DNA of 64,000 nt from Calamus simplicifolius. Taxonomy: Eukaryota > Streptophyta > Magnoliopsida > Arecales > Arecaceae. This document shows positions 44,516-56,087 of the stretch, one piece after another; position 1 is the stretch's first letter; each line of letters starts with the position of its first letter. The DNA lies in the NCBI GenBank assembly GCA_900491605.1, contig UESW01003835.1, forward strand, positions 403,525 through 467,524, in the 5' to 3' direction. Under the pieces are notes generated by a model. The model did not search any database and had not been told where the DNA came from. It saw nothing but the letters and a program-made list of their open reading frames with translations. The position numbers and the translations under genes were made by a program.

Positions 44516-46389
44516 AGCTGAGATACTTGAACTCATGTTTATTAATAGCGGGGCAGGAGCCCGAAAGAATGCAAACATGAAATTTAACATAAAGAGAGGG
44601 TACACTATTGATAATATCGATGGAGGTTGTCGGCGTTCCACGTCTGCGGGAGTGGCTTCCCATCTAGCCCCTCGATTTTGTACGCTCCGTGGTAGAGTGC
44701 TTTAGTGACTCGATAAGGTCCTTCCCAGTTCGGCGCTAACTTGCCTCCTTCCGTTGGCTTTGAGACTTCAGCCCGATGAAGGACTAGGTCCCCTGGAAGA
44801 AAGGTCTTGGGGCGGATGCGAGCGTTGTAATACCTGGCCACTCGCTGCCGGTAGGCTGTCATCCGGAGTCGCGCTCGGTCCCACACCTCCTCTTCAAGGT
44901 CTAGGTTGGCCCGCAACTGGTTTGCGTTGTCCTCCTCGCTGTATCCTTCCATCCTAGGGCTCGGGGAGCCGATTTCTACCAGAATGACGGCCTTAGATCT
45001 GAAGACAAGGTTGAAGGGAGTCTCGCCAGTGGAGGCTCGCGACGTTGTGTGGTAGGCCCACAGCACATTGGGAAGCTCTTCCACCCATCGCCCCTTACAA
45101 TCATCCAGCCAGGCTCTAAGTCCTTGGAGGATGATGCGGTTGGTCACCTCGGCCGCTCCGTTGGTCTGAGGATGCCCTACCGAAGTGAATCGTTAATGAA
45201 TGCCCAGCTCGGTGCAGAATCCTTGGAAAGGTGCGTTGTCGAACTGCCGGCCGTTGTCAGTGACCAGGGTATGCGGTAGCCCAAACCGGCATATGATAGA
45301 TTTCCAAAAGAAAGACCTCACCTTGCCTTCGGTGATCTTGGCGAGTGCCTCGGCCTCGATCCATTTGGTGATGTGGTCAATGGCCACTAACAGGAACTTG
45401 CGCTGACCAGAGGCTGGAGGGAACAGCCCCAAGATGTCCATTCCCCACTGGGTGAAAGGCCAAGGGGCAGCCAAGGGGGTTAGCTGAGACGTCGGCTGCC
45501 GCTGGATGTTGGCATGATGCTGGCAGCTATCGCACTTCTTGACGAGCTCAGCTGCGTCCCCCCTCATGGTCATCCAGTAGTACCCCTGCCACAGGGCCTT
45601 GTACGCCAGGGCTCTGCCCCCCAGATGACTTTCACATATGCCTTCATGGATTTCTCGCATGATGTAATCAGCTTCCGTGGGGCCGACACACTTGAGGATG
45701 GGGTACGAGAACGACCTTCGATAGAGCTTCCCGTCCATCACCAGGAACTTTGGGGCTCGCCATCTGAGCAGCTTTGCCTCAGCTAGGTCTTCGAGGAGGA
45801 TGCCATTAGTCAGATATCGGACATAGGCATCCATCCAAAAGAGCTCATGCTCTACCGGCAGAGCCTCTTCCGCTGCTTCAATGCTCGGGGCTGGTAGGTG
45901 CTCCACGTACATTCTCCCCAAGGTCCCGTTGGCCAAAGTGGCCAAATGGGACAACGCATCAGCTCTGGTATTCTTCGCCCGAGAAATGTAGCTGACGCGA
46001 AAGTAAAGAAGCTGGGAGGCCTGGGATTGCACCTTACTCAGATATCGAGACATAGTCGGGTCTCTGGCCTCGTACTCCCTAGCAACTTGTCCGGAGACAA
46101 GCTGAGAGTCTGTGAAGGCCCTCAGACATCTCGCACCGAGCTCCTTGGCTAGCCTCATCCCGGCCAGCAAGGCTTCGTACTCTGCTTGGTTATTGGTGGC
46201 CGAGAAAAAAAACCGGAGGGCATACTCCATCACCTCCCCCTCGAGGCTTATGAGAATGAGTCCAGCTCTACTCCCTTGAGAATTTGATGCTCTGTCCATG
46301 TGGAGGATCCAGGCCTCCTCTCCCGCTTCGATCGTGGGAGACTCCACATGCGCCTCTGGACTTGGGTCCTCCGGACACTCCTCGGTAGA

Positions 46390-46745
46390 GGTGGGCACTG
46401 GGTCATGCCGCCCATGGCACGACACGGCCCAGGCCCACATGGGCCGTGCTAGGCACGGCCCCATACTGCTACAGTACCGGGCCGTACCGGTATGGCCCCG
46501 TGAACTGTGCCATGCTGGCATGGCTCCATGAACCGTGCCGTGCCTGGCGCAAAAAATTTTTTCTGTTGGCCCAGCACGGCACGGCCCATGATGGGCCTGG
46601 GCCAGCCCGCCGTGCCATGCCGGCATGGCCTAGGTGTGCCTGAGCCGTGCTGGCCCAGGTGGGCCGTGCCATTTGTGCCTGAGCCGTGCTGGCCCAGGTG
46701 GGCCGTGCCAGGCACGGCCCATCTGGAGCCTGGCCCATGCACGGC
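46390..46745. repeat. GC-rich subterminal repeats of the hAT (left)
   Basis: Dense inverted and direct repeats of GGCACGGCCC, GCCATGCCGGCATGG and GCCCAGGTGGGCCGTGCC. The matching right-hand block is 49540-49745. These are probable transposase-binding subterminal sites. Confidence 0.7.
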
Positions 46746-47118
46746 TCAAATAAAAAAAATTATAAAAAAAATATTTTTTTGATAAATTAAAAAATTATTA
46801 GGAATAAAGAAATTTTATTAATATAGAGCCACCTTACAGGTGGGGGGTTTGGCATAGACCTCTACCAGTTTATTATTTTAAAATTAAAATGGTACCGAAG
46901 GAGGGGGGCTAGGCCTGACCTCTAGAACATAATACAATAAGCAAGGAGAAAAAAATAGAAAGAAAAAAAATAAAGATGACTTACTTTAAGTTTTTAATAA
47001 TTTTAAAAATAAAAATATACAATTATAAAAGTAGAAATGACTCACTCATCACTCATCAGTCATCAGTAGTATTTGTGTCATCGTCATCTTCGCTGGTTAA
47101 GTCATGTCCACCTTTATC

Positions 47119-49079
47119 TTAAAGCCTCGCCTCAGCATCCAACCAGTCTTTGAAGCAGATAAGCATCTTAACTGTCTCGCTAGTCATCCTACTTCTCTTT
47201 TCGTCTAAAATACGTCGACCTGCACTGAAAGCGGATTCCGATGCTACTGTGGACATCGGCACAGCTAAAACATCTCGTGTAATGGCAGACATAACAGGAT
47301 ATTAATTTTTAACACTCTTCCACCAAGCTAATACATCTAGACTTTCTATTTGATCTTCATCATATGCAGAATGAAGATCGTTTCGTAAATAAAATTCAAT
47401 TCATTACTTAAAGATGAAAAAGATGAAAAAGATGATGAAGCATGTGCGTATCTTCTAATGAATGAAAAAATAGATGACGAATGAGATCTAGAAGAAGAAG
47501 CAGAGCTTTGAGCAGATATTCTAGATCCACAAATTTTATCATTATATAAATATTAAATATCATTAAGAAGTCATGTTACCTCATCTTTAGCAGGTTCAGG
47601 ATTTTGATTCATGTTTTCACAATATTGATCAATTAAAAAATTACACCATTTAATTTAACTCTAGGATCAAAAACAGCAGCTAAGTTATGCAATGGACATA
47701 TCCTATTCCAATATTCATTCCATTTAGTTTCCATATTATGTATAATAGGCATTAAAACTTCATGATATCTATATTCTTTAAATTTTTCACTAATTACATA
47801 TGCTTTTTGTAAAAATGAACAAGAAGTTGGATAATAAATACCTGAAAGAACATTTGTAGCATCATAAAAAGTAACCAAAAAATCTTCTAAATTTTTGCCT
47901 TGATTCCAATCAGCTTCAGTCAATGTAAATCCTAATCCACGCTCATTAATATAAGCACTTAATAAGTTCTTATATGGATATGCATCTTGTATCATGGCGT
48001 AGGTACTATTCCAACGAGTTATTACATCAAGTTTAAATTTTTTAAAATGTTTACCATGATCTACACATAATTTTTTAAATTCTTGAAGTCTTGACCTTGA
48101 AGCATATGAATAAAAGAAACTAAATTTCTAATTTTTGAAATAACCTCTTGAATTATGTTCATGCCAGATTGAGCAGAAAGATTTAATATATGACATGCAC
48201 ATCTAATATGAAATAATTATCCATCTAAAATGGGATGCAAAGAGTCGTTTAATAATGCAACAGCAGAATTATTATTAGATGCATTATCAAAAGTAATTGG
48301 CATTATTTTATTATTAATATTATATGAGCATGCTATTTGATAAATAATATTTGAAATTTGTTGTCCTGAATGCGAAAAATCAAAAGCACAAAAAGCAATA
48401 ATTCGTTTATTTAATTGCCAATCATTATCAATATAATGAGCAGTAACATAAATAAAATAATTACTACCTACTGATGCCGACCAAATATCAGAAGTTAAAG
48501 AAATTCTAGCATTTAAATTTGAGAGGCTTTCCGTTAAACTTTGTTTCATTGTTAAAAAGTTTGTCATAGCCACTCTTCTAAAGGTACGCCTACTAGTTCT
48601 TTTATAAGCAGGTTGTAGGCCTAATTGAACATATATTTCAAAATTATAAAATTCAGATAAACTAAAAGGTAATTCATCTTGAACTATCCATCTTACCAGT
48701 AATTTTCTTTGATTTTCATGGTTAATGCAAAATTGCCTACAAGTAATCCCTCTTGTATATTAAGGAGTCCTTGCTGACTAGAATCATGCATCCTATGACT
48801 CTCTTGATGTCTTCTTAGATACCCTGTTCCCCCAGTACTAGAACAACTGTAAAGTTTTGCACATTTTTTACATTTTGCTTTATAGACTCCATCAACTATA
48901 ATTCTATCGAAATCAATCCAAACATTACTAGTCCTCTTACGAGAAGAGGTTTGATACTCACTGACACTAGCTCTAGATGGAACTTGGAGTTGGGATTGGG
49001 GTTGGGGTCCTTGGGGATTAGTTTTCTCACCCTCAGAAAAAGTGTGCATGTTAAAATTACTTTCATTAAAAGATGTCAT
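47119..49079 (-). pseudogene. hAT transposase (BED finger, RNase H-like core, dimerisation domain)
   Basis: The N-terminus at 49079 (MTSFNESNFN) carries a BED-type zinc finger (VWIDFDRI, AKCKKCAKLY, LRRHQESH). Next comes the RNase H-like core with TSDIWSASVG (first catalytic Asp region), YVTAHYIDNDWQLNKRIIAF and ITFDNASNNNSA, then CACHILNL. The C-terminal hAT dimerisation domain has LAWWKSV, STVASESAFSAGRRILDEKR and a TAA at 47119. At least three frameshifts or stops (near 48700, 48217 and 47630) inactivate it. The layout matches plant Ac-like/RICESLEEPER-type hAT proteins. Confidence 0.85.
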
Positions 49080-49539
49080 ATCTAAAATTTTTAATTAATA
49101 AATGTAAAAAAATAAAAACTAACCCAAAAAGGAATTGAGAAAAGATCGGAGGTGGAGGCATGGAGCCGAGATTTGTGAGCTTTCTCTTGCGCTCTCGCCT
49201 CTCAACAAGAATTGACCTTGTAGCACTTGACTACTTGCTTGAGCACTTGCTACTTGTAAGAACACTTGCAAACTAAAAATTAAATTGCTAATCTACTAGA
49301 GCACTTGCTGGAAGAGAGAAATAGTAGTAATAGAGGAGTTGGTTTGGTATGGTAAGAATGAGGGAGAGTTCATCTATTTATAGAATTTCTAAATTTTTTT
49401 TCAAAACTACCCTTTGATATAGCCGTTATATGACTATTGGGAGGAGTAAAATGGTCTAAACCCCTTCCAACAATCTTTAACGGCTATATAGCCGTTAAAA
49501 ACGGCTGGTATTGAGCCTATTGGCCGGTCCCTAGGCCGT

Positions 49540-49745
49540 GCCTAAGCACCACGTGGTGTCTCAGCGGCACCTTGGTGCCAAGGCACCACGTGGTGCCTGG
49601 GCACCTACCCAGGGTGCCTAGGCACCACATGGTGCCTAGGCACCAAATTTGAATTTTTTTTCTGTGCTATGCCAGGCACGGCATGGCAATTCTTAAGGCA
49701 CGGTGGGCCTGGGCCGTGCCATGCCAGGCACAGCCCAGTGCCCAC
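49540..49745. repeat. GC-rich subterminal repeats of the hAT (right)
   Basis: Repeats of GGCACCACGTGGTGCC and GGTGCCTAGGCACC, then GGGCCGTGCCATGCC. They are palindromic, and partly different from the left block. Confidence 0.65.
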
Positions 49746-51642
49746 CACTACTCCTCTGCCCAAGTGCACTCACCAAGAAATTGGCTAACACTTGGGACTT
49801 CATGTCAGACCTCGGCCGAATGGATAAGTCAAACTCTCCTAGCTTGATGGCCCACTTGGCTAGCCGACTGGAGGTGTCTGGACGGGACAAGATAGTCCGG
49901 AGAGGTTGGTCCGTGAGCACCACGATTGGATGAGCTTGAAAGTAGGGTCGGAAGCGCTGAGCAGAGACAACCAGGGCAAAGATGATCTTCTCAGTCTGGG
50001 AGTACCTGGTCTCGGCATCATGGAGCACTTTGCTGGTGTAGTAGACTGACTTTTGCGCCCCGTCGGCATCCATGCGAACAAGCACGGAACTGACGGCCTT
50101 GAGGGAGGCTGCAAGATATAGAAAGAGCTCCTCTCCGCCTCTTGGCTTGGACAACAGTGGAGGAGTGGATAAAAATTTCTTCAGCTCCCCGAAAGCCTCC
50201 TGGCACTCCTTCCTCCACTCGAAGCTGTTGACCTTGCACAACGCCTTGAAGAAAGGTAGGCATCTTTCTGCCGACTTGGATAAGAAATGACTCAAAGCTG
50301 CTACTCTTCCGGTTAGGCATTGTACCTTCTTTTTGTTAGCCGGGGGTCTCATGTTCAGAATGGCTCGAATCTTGTCAGAGTTTGCTTCGATTCCCCGCTG
50401 AGTTACCATGAAGCCTAAAAACTTGCCCGCTGTAACCCCAAAGGCACACTTGCAGGGGTTCAGCCTCATCTAGTATCGACGGAGGTTGCCAAAGGTCTCC
50501 GCAAGGTCGGTGACGTGGTCGGCCGCGCGGGCGCTCTTGGTCAGTATGTCGTCCATGTACACCTTCATATTACGCTCGATCTGATCCTCAAAGACCTTAT
50601 TCATCAGCCTCTGATATGTGGCTCTAGCATTCTTCAACTCAAACGGCATCACCTTGTAGCAGTATATCCCCTTCTCGGTCACAAAGGAGGTTGCCTCCTC
50701 GTTGGCCGGGTCCATCCTGATCTGGTTGTACCCCCAAGAACGCATCCATGAAGCTGAGGGTTTCATGCCCAGACGTGGCATCCACCAGCTGATCGATCTG
50801 AGGTAGCGGGAAGCTGTCCTTGGGGCATACTTTGTTGAGGTTGGTGAAGTCCACGCACATCCTCCAACTCCCACTGGCTTTGCGGACCATTATGACATTC
50901 CAGCCGGTCGGGATAATGCACCTCGTGGATGTGACCGGCCGCCACCAACTTGCGCACCTCCTCGTCTATGGCCCTCTGTCTGTCAGGAGCAAAGCTCCTT
51001 TTCTTCTGCCGAACGGGCCAGCACTCCAGCTTGATGTTGAGCTGGTAGGTAATTACCTCTTTCAGAATGCCTGGCATGTCCGACGCCGACCAGGCAAAGA
51101 TATCTACGTTGGCTCGCAGGAAAGCGAGGAGCTGGTCGCGGGCCTCCTCCAAAAGCAGGGCCCCGATCTGGATGATCTGCGTCAGATCTTCTCCCAGAGG
51201 GAAGGCTAGTAAGTGCTCGACCGGTTCCCCCCTCCTTGTCGAGTCTCGGGGGTCCAGCGCCTCTAATGTAGGTACGGATACCACCCCCTGAGGATTGGGA
51301 GCCAGGTGGTAGCAAAGTGGCGGTGGGTTCTGCTCCCCCCACATCTCCTCGACTCCTTCGCCGATGGGGAACCTCACGAGGAGCCTTTTGGTGGATATGA
51401 CAACGTCTAGGAGGTTAAGTCTAGGCCTTCCGAGAATGGTGTTGTAGGCAAGGGGCACCTGGACCACCAGGAAGCTCATGAAGACTGTGCTTTGATGCTG
51501 GGGCGTGCTGGCCGTGATAGAGAGAGTGATCTCTCCCTCAACCTTCACAGAGTCCTCGGTGAACCCCATCAGGGGTGTGGTGATGGGGCGAAACAGGTTG
51601 GGAGACAGGTTCATGCGAACAAAAGCATCGTAAGTCAATACG

Positions 51643-53390
51643 TCACCGAGCTTTCACTGTCAACCAAAATTCTTTTATAGGATGCTTAGCAATCGTCATA
51701 GACACAACGACGCTATCATCATTTTTGTTAACCACCCCCTCTAGGTCCCCTTTGGAAAAAGGGATTACAGAATCTAACTCTCCCTTCCCCCTCGGCCTCT
51801 TAGACGGGCCACCTGCCTCCCAGGAAATCATCGCCACCATCTTCTCGGTCGGTGCGTTGTCTATCATCAGTGGTAGAGGTGCCGATGGGCCAGGGGCACT
51901 CTGGTTGTTCCTCTGAACGAACTTTCCCAGGTGGCCTCGCTGGATAAGGTCTTCTATCGCCTTCTTCAGCTGGCGACAGTTGTCGGTGTCATGGTCATGG
52001 TCCCGATGGTAGCGGCAGTATAGGTTCTTGTTGCGGGGGGTCTTCGGGTTCAGCGGAGGAGGACGCGGCAGGAACGACTCGCCCTCAATCTCTAGCAAGA
52101 TGTGGGAGATGGAAGCAAGCATGGGGTGAACGGGCCATCCCACAGTGGGGGAGCCCGAGGACGGTTACCTGGTCGCCAGGGAGGCTCGAGCCTCCGGGGG
52201 CGAACTTCAGCAGGCTCTGGACAGACCGGCTTCTTGGTGGCGCTTCCGTTAGCCTCGCGCCGGGAGGAATCGGCCTCGTCGGTGCGGATATACTTCTGGG
52301 CCCGGTTCAAGAGCTCAGCGTAGGAGCCGGGCGGCTTCTTGTCAAGGGAATATGCGAAGCGGGAGGGACGGAGCCCCCGCTTCAAGGCCAAGGTGGCCAT
52401 AGACTCCTCAAGGTTGTATACCTCCAGAGCTGCTTCTTTGAATCGGGTGACATAGTCCCACAGGGACTAGCCACCCTTCTGCTGGACGAAGAAAAGGCTG
52501 TCCGCCACCCTCGAAATCTTTCAGCAGGCATCAAAATGGGATAGGAAGGCCCTCTCCAGCTGGCGGAAGGAGTTGATACTCCGCGGCGATAGGCGGGAGT
52601 ACCAAGCTCGAGCAGCCTTCTTCAAGGTTGCAGGGAAGGCGATGCAGAGAAGCGAATCGGTTGCCCCCTAGACCTGCATGAGGACTTTGTAGCTTTCCAA
52701 ATGGTCCAGGGGGTCCGTGGTCCCGTCTTACAGGTCCAGCTGGGAAAGGCAGAACCAGGTTGATATCGGTTCCTCCATGATGCGGTGGAACAATGGCGGC
52801 TGGCTGTCATAGTCCGCCTCTGGAGAGTTGGTGATCCGGCGACTGAGTTCCTCCAGCCATTGATTGTACTCGTCAAGCCTATGCTCAGCCCAGCGAGCGA
52901 TTCGGCCATCGAAGGACCCCTCCCTTGAGGATTCTGAGGAGGGAGAAGAATGGCGGAGATGCTGACGGGGGTGCTCTTCCTCCTTCCCGTGCCGCCGCTT
53001 GGGAGAAGCACTGGCGTGTCGAGAGGGCGACCGGGGCCTCTTGGAGGCTTCCCGACGGTGAGGTCTGGGCGAAGTACGGCGGTGGCGAGCTTTTTGAGCA
53101 GGGGACCTCCCCCGGGAAGAATGCTGACTGGGATGAACCACTCCTGGGACAGATGGGAGTGGCTCCGGCTGCTACACGGCCGCCAGTTGCTGCTGCAGGA
53201 CTCTGACCGCCGCTACCAAAGATTGAACTTGCATAGAGAGGGTGGCCAGCCGGTCTTCTTGAAGCTGCAGCGGTGGTGGTGCAGGGACGTCGGCTGGGGG
53301 AACGAAGGGGCCAACTGCCAGCGAATTAGCCCCCGGACGCTGCCCCCCAGCATGGCTGGCGGAGACCTCTTGCGCACGGGTCATCACCAT
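51643..53390 (-). pseudogene. Gag of Tat element D
   Basis: Start chosen at 53390 (MVMTRAQEVSASHAGG), about 80 bp inside the right LTR. An Arg/Ser-rich region (about 53120-52930), Retrotrans_gag core (about 52740-52400; LLCIAFPATL, AARAWYSRL, FRQLERAFLSHF), and a zinc-knuckle-like CRYHRDHDHDTDNC near 52010. TAG at 53172 and further stops between 52730 and 52440. Confidence 0.8.
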
Positions 53391-53449
53391 TGCTTGAGAG
53401 CTTGGGAGAAGAGAAGTTTTTGCTGACAGGTTCGAAGCTCTTCTCTCTA

Positions 53450-53472
53450 TCCCTCTTCCTGGCGTGCCAATC
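53450..53472 (-). other. Probable primer binding site region, element D
   Basis: On the minus strand, directly after the LTR end CAACA, comes GATTGGCACGCCAGG. I cannot assign the tRNA with confidence. Confidence 0.4.
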
Positions 53473-54447
53473 TGTTGATGCCAAGTCACCTTCCTTAAAC
53501 GCAAGGAAGACGGAGATCTTCCTCGCCGGGCTCCTGCAAGAAAAGTTCTCGAAGACCGGATGCTCCGGTGGGGACCCTCCAACGCTCAAGTCAGTCACTC
53601 GGGAATAGACAAGAGTTAACTAGAAGAAAGAAGCTAGAAAACTTGAGTCCAGACGGTTGTTGGGCCACGTGGCCGCTGTAGGCGGTTGTTGGGCCACGTG
53701 GATGTATCAGGTGCTCGAGGCAGTGGGTTGCCAGCCTCGGTGGCCAGACCGAAATGGAGGCTCGAGACCAAGGATGAGGCTGAAGCCCGAGGCCGAGGCC
53801 GACGCTGACGCTCGAGGCTGGAGCTTGAGGCTGATGCTCAAGGCTGGAGCTCGAGGCTGACGCTCGAGGCCCTGGTCAAGGCCGAAGCTAGAGGCCGAAG
53901 GGAACCTCCGATGAGAGCCTCGGAGGCTGAGGCGGAAGCTCGAGGCTGGAGCTTGAGGCTAACGCTCGAGGCTGGCGCTCGAGGCTGACGCTCGAGGCCC
54001 AGGTCAAGGCTGAAGCCAAAGGCCGAAGGGAACCTCGGACCTCCGATGAGAGCCTCGGAGGCTGAGGCGGAAGCTCGAGGCTGGAGCTTGAGGCTGACGC
54101 TCGAGGCTGGCGCTCGAGGCCCAGGTCAAGGCTGAAGCCAAAGGCCGAAGGGAACCTCAAACCTTCGATGAGGGCCTCGGAGGCCGAGGTGGATGCTCGG
54201 GGCTGAAGCTCGAGGCTGACGCTTGAGGCTGGAGCTTGAGGCTGACGCTCGAGGCTGGCGCTTGAGGCTGACGCTTGAGGCCCAAGTAAAAGCTGAAGCA
54301 GAGGCCAAAGGGAACCTCGGACCTCCGATGAGGGCCTCGAAGGCCGAGGCAGACCTCGGAGGCCGAGAGGGCCTCGTGGTCAAAGGTTGGGCTCTGATAA
54401 TTTACCGTTTATCCACTGTTTACTTTGACCTTGGATCAGTCACATCA
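53473..54447 (-). mobile_element. Right (5') LTR of element D, complete
   Basis: On + it reads TGTTGATGCC ... CAGTCACATCA, 975 bp. It contains the 15-bp CTCGAGGCTGACG-type array (53755-54300). CDC48 sequence follows one base later. Confidence 0.8.
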
Positions 54448-54448
54448 G

Positions 54449-55032
54449 TAACCAATATTTTAACTAGTAAGTCATCATCTCCAATCTTATGCAGTGGATT
54501 TGAACGAGAAGAGTTGATTTGCGGTACCTTAATTAACAGCAATTGAATCGAGCTCATCGAAGAACAGTACGCATGGTGCAACTTAATTGACGAGCCTTGT
54601 CGAATAATAGCTCCCGAACGTTGGCCTCACTCTCCCCAAACCACATCGTGAGTAGCTCAGGGCCTCTCACGCTGATGAAGTTGGCATGACACTGGTTGGC
54701 AATGGCATTGGCCAGCAGTGCCTTGGCACAGCCAGGAGGACCATAAAAAAGCACGTCTGACAAGGATGAAAAAACCAAGATATTTTGTAACAAGTCACGT
54801 TAAGCAAAAGGAATATACTAATCATTAGAGAAAACAACATATTAGTACCTCTTGTAATTCCGTCTTAATACTCTCCAGTCCACCCACATCATTAATATCC
54901 ACGTCACGTTAGACACTTCTACCGCCTGCAAGGCCATAGTTTGCATCTCAAGTACCGGTCAAGTAAGATTAAGATATATAAAATCATAGCAAGCAAAGGA
55001 GGCAATATCCTTTATGAATCTAGAATTGCCAC
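54449..55032 (-). repeat. Right copy of about 585-bp CDC48 duplication flanking element D
   Basis: It begins TAACCAATATTTT right after the LTR and runs seamlessly into the upstream CDC48 exons, so it is the copy still linked to the gene's 5' side. It retains an open reading through LTMWFGESEANVRELLFDKARQ-type sequence (motif at about 54620-54670), which the left copy has lost. Confidence 0.9.
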
Positions 55033-55033
55033 T

Positions 55034-55628
55034 TGCCATGTCACGCAAAGCCGATGGATTCGTTGCCTCCAGATCGAGCAGCTTAATTCGAAGTGTTCGT
55101 TCGTGACAGCCATAGAATTCAAAATCTCACTGGTCTTCGAGATCTATTGTATCTATTTTTTCTCTAGTGGAGAGGAGGGCAGCCTCGGTGCAAAGTGCTT
55201 CAAGGTCTGATCCCACACATATCCATGGGTGTATTCTTTCATATCTTCTCAAGATCAACGTGAGAAAAAAATCTTGAAAATTAATTTACTTTAGCAAGGC
55301 AAAATAGAGTAACAAGTGAATTATACTTACATCGTCGGCAAGCTTCATGTTTGTCGTGTGCACCCGAAGGATTTCTAGCCTATCAATCTCATCAGGAACA
55401 CCGATCTCAATCTCCCGATCAAATCTCCCAAACCTCCTCAATGCTGGGTCGTCGAGGCTGTTTGGCCTATTCGTTGCCCCAATGACCATAACCTGGTTTC
55501 GAGACTTGAGGCCATCCATTAAGAGTCAACAGCTAGCTGTGACACGATGCGACTTTAATTTCCTCAACCTGCATGCGTCTTCTCTCTGTTGGGTGCGGTG
55601 GAGTCTACCTAATCTACAAAGATGATGG
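55034..55628 (-). pseudogene. CDC48 D1 exons
   Basis: 55628-55500 reads IIFVD, then TAG in place of the Walker B Glu, then APNREKTHAG. 55519-55290 reads VMVIGATNRPNSL and RRFGRFDREIEIGVPDE, with MKLADDV at the exon end. 55215-55034 reads LEALCTEAALLSTREKID and TNPSALRD. Stops and a frameshift before MDGLKSR show loss of function. Confidence 0.85.
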
Positions 55629-55629
55629 G

Positions 55630-56087
55630 CGATGTGGCTGGTCAGGCCACGTGTTGGCTAACCAAAGAGGCGACTGAAAAATCTCGAATCCTAAGATTTT
55701 TTTTTTTTTTTTTTTAACTTCGGACTCCAAGGTTTCCTCGTCCTCGGACCCCAAATCTCTCGGCCTCGGCCTCGGCCTCAGACCTAAGGTCCCTTCGACC
55801 TCAGACTTTGGGTTCCTTCAGCCTCAAACTCCAGATTCCCTCGGCTTCAAGCCGTCTGACATCGTCACGTGGCCCACTAATCATCCCCAGCTGCCATGTG
55901 ACCCATTAACCATTTGTTACCATATGTGGTCACTATCCGTTACGGTGCATGCCTGATGCGACTAGACCCATTTGCCATCTAAGATGCCGTGCCTGGCAGA
56001 GGACTGGCAGGACAAGATACCTCTGACATGCTCAGTGTTTGTTGCGACACGTCTTTGTTAGCTCTGTTATCTGTTTAGTACCCAACA
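55630..56087 (+). mobile_element. Probable Tat-family LTR or LTR fragment in CDC48 D1
   Basis: Begins CGATGTGGCTGGTCAGG, one change from the family LTR start, and ends about CCCAACA. It has GCCTCGGCCTCGGCCTCAG-type repeats typical of these LTRs. No matching TSD (ATGGG versus ATAAC), so the right end is uncertain. Confidence 0.45.

Larger units (their letters stand above)
46386..49750 (-). mobile_element. hAT transposon inserted in element D pol
   Basis: Terminal inverted repeats TAGAGGTGGGCACTGGG (left) and TAGTGGTGGGCACTGGG (right complement), flanked by the 8-bp TSD CTCCTCGG (46378-46385) / CTCCTCTG (49751-49758), one mismatch. Length 3365 bp. Both ends carry hundreds of bp of GC-rich, palindromic GGCACGGCCC/GGGCCGTGCC motifs. 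The interior is AT-rich and encodes a decayed transposase. Confidence 0.9.
44605..51700 (-). pseudogene. Pol of Tat element D (interrupted by hAT)
   Basis: Protease region (51700-51350; active-site triplet D-S-E where Gly is expected), RT (50890-50390, VYMDDILTKS), first RNase H (50180-49760), then after the hAT the archaeal-type RNase H (46330-45940, MDRASNSQGSRAGL, FSATNNQAEYEALL), and integrase (45700-44605: CDSCQHHANIQRQP, MDILGLFP, TDNGRQF, NGAAEVTN). It ends GKPLPQTWNADNLHRYYQ. Stops at 45193 and 50470, and frameshifts near 50735 and 50900. Confidence 0.85.
40449..54447 (-). mobile_element. Tat-lineage Ty3/gypsy element D, with nested hAT
   Basis: Truncated left LTR (40449-41073), antisense gene on + (41637-43870), tandem arrays, pol and gag on minus (44605-53390), complete right LTR (53473-54447). 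A hAT transposon sits in pol; without it the element is about 10.6 kb. It interrupts the CDC48 pseudogene and is flanked by a 585-bp host duplication. Confidence 0.9.
29970..55628 (-). pseudogene. CDC48/p97-type AAA-ATPase pseudogene, split by two retrotransposons
   Basis: Recognisable exons on the minus strand, in order: D1 Walker B to the SRH region (55628-55285), D1 end (55215-55034), linker exon with EVSNVTW (54928-54848), D2 Walker A/B (54763-54545), D2 second half (39852-39506) and C-terminal segment (39462-39320, continuing 30037-29970). CDC48 is a hexameric protein-unfolding ATPase, but this copy is dead. The D1 Walker B Glu is a stop, D2 Walker A reads GPPGCAKALLA (usually GCGKT), and several indels shift the frame. 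Elements D and E interrupt it, and two segments are duplicated around them. An active paralogue probably exists elsewhere. Confidence 0.8.

Noticed and set aside
44010..44663. Long ORFs through the 51/75-bp arrays
   Set aside because: Repeat translation; no homologue in the other Tat elements, whose arrays differ.
46386..46626. N-terminal extension of the pol ORF that starts at 46626
   Set aside because: It is hAT terminal sequence read in frame with pol, not part of the polyprotein.
46390..46745. GC-rich block as a CpG-island promoter
   Set aside because: It is bounded by hAT terminal repeats and made of subterminal palindromes.
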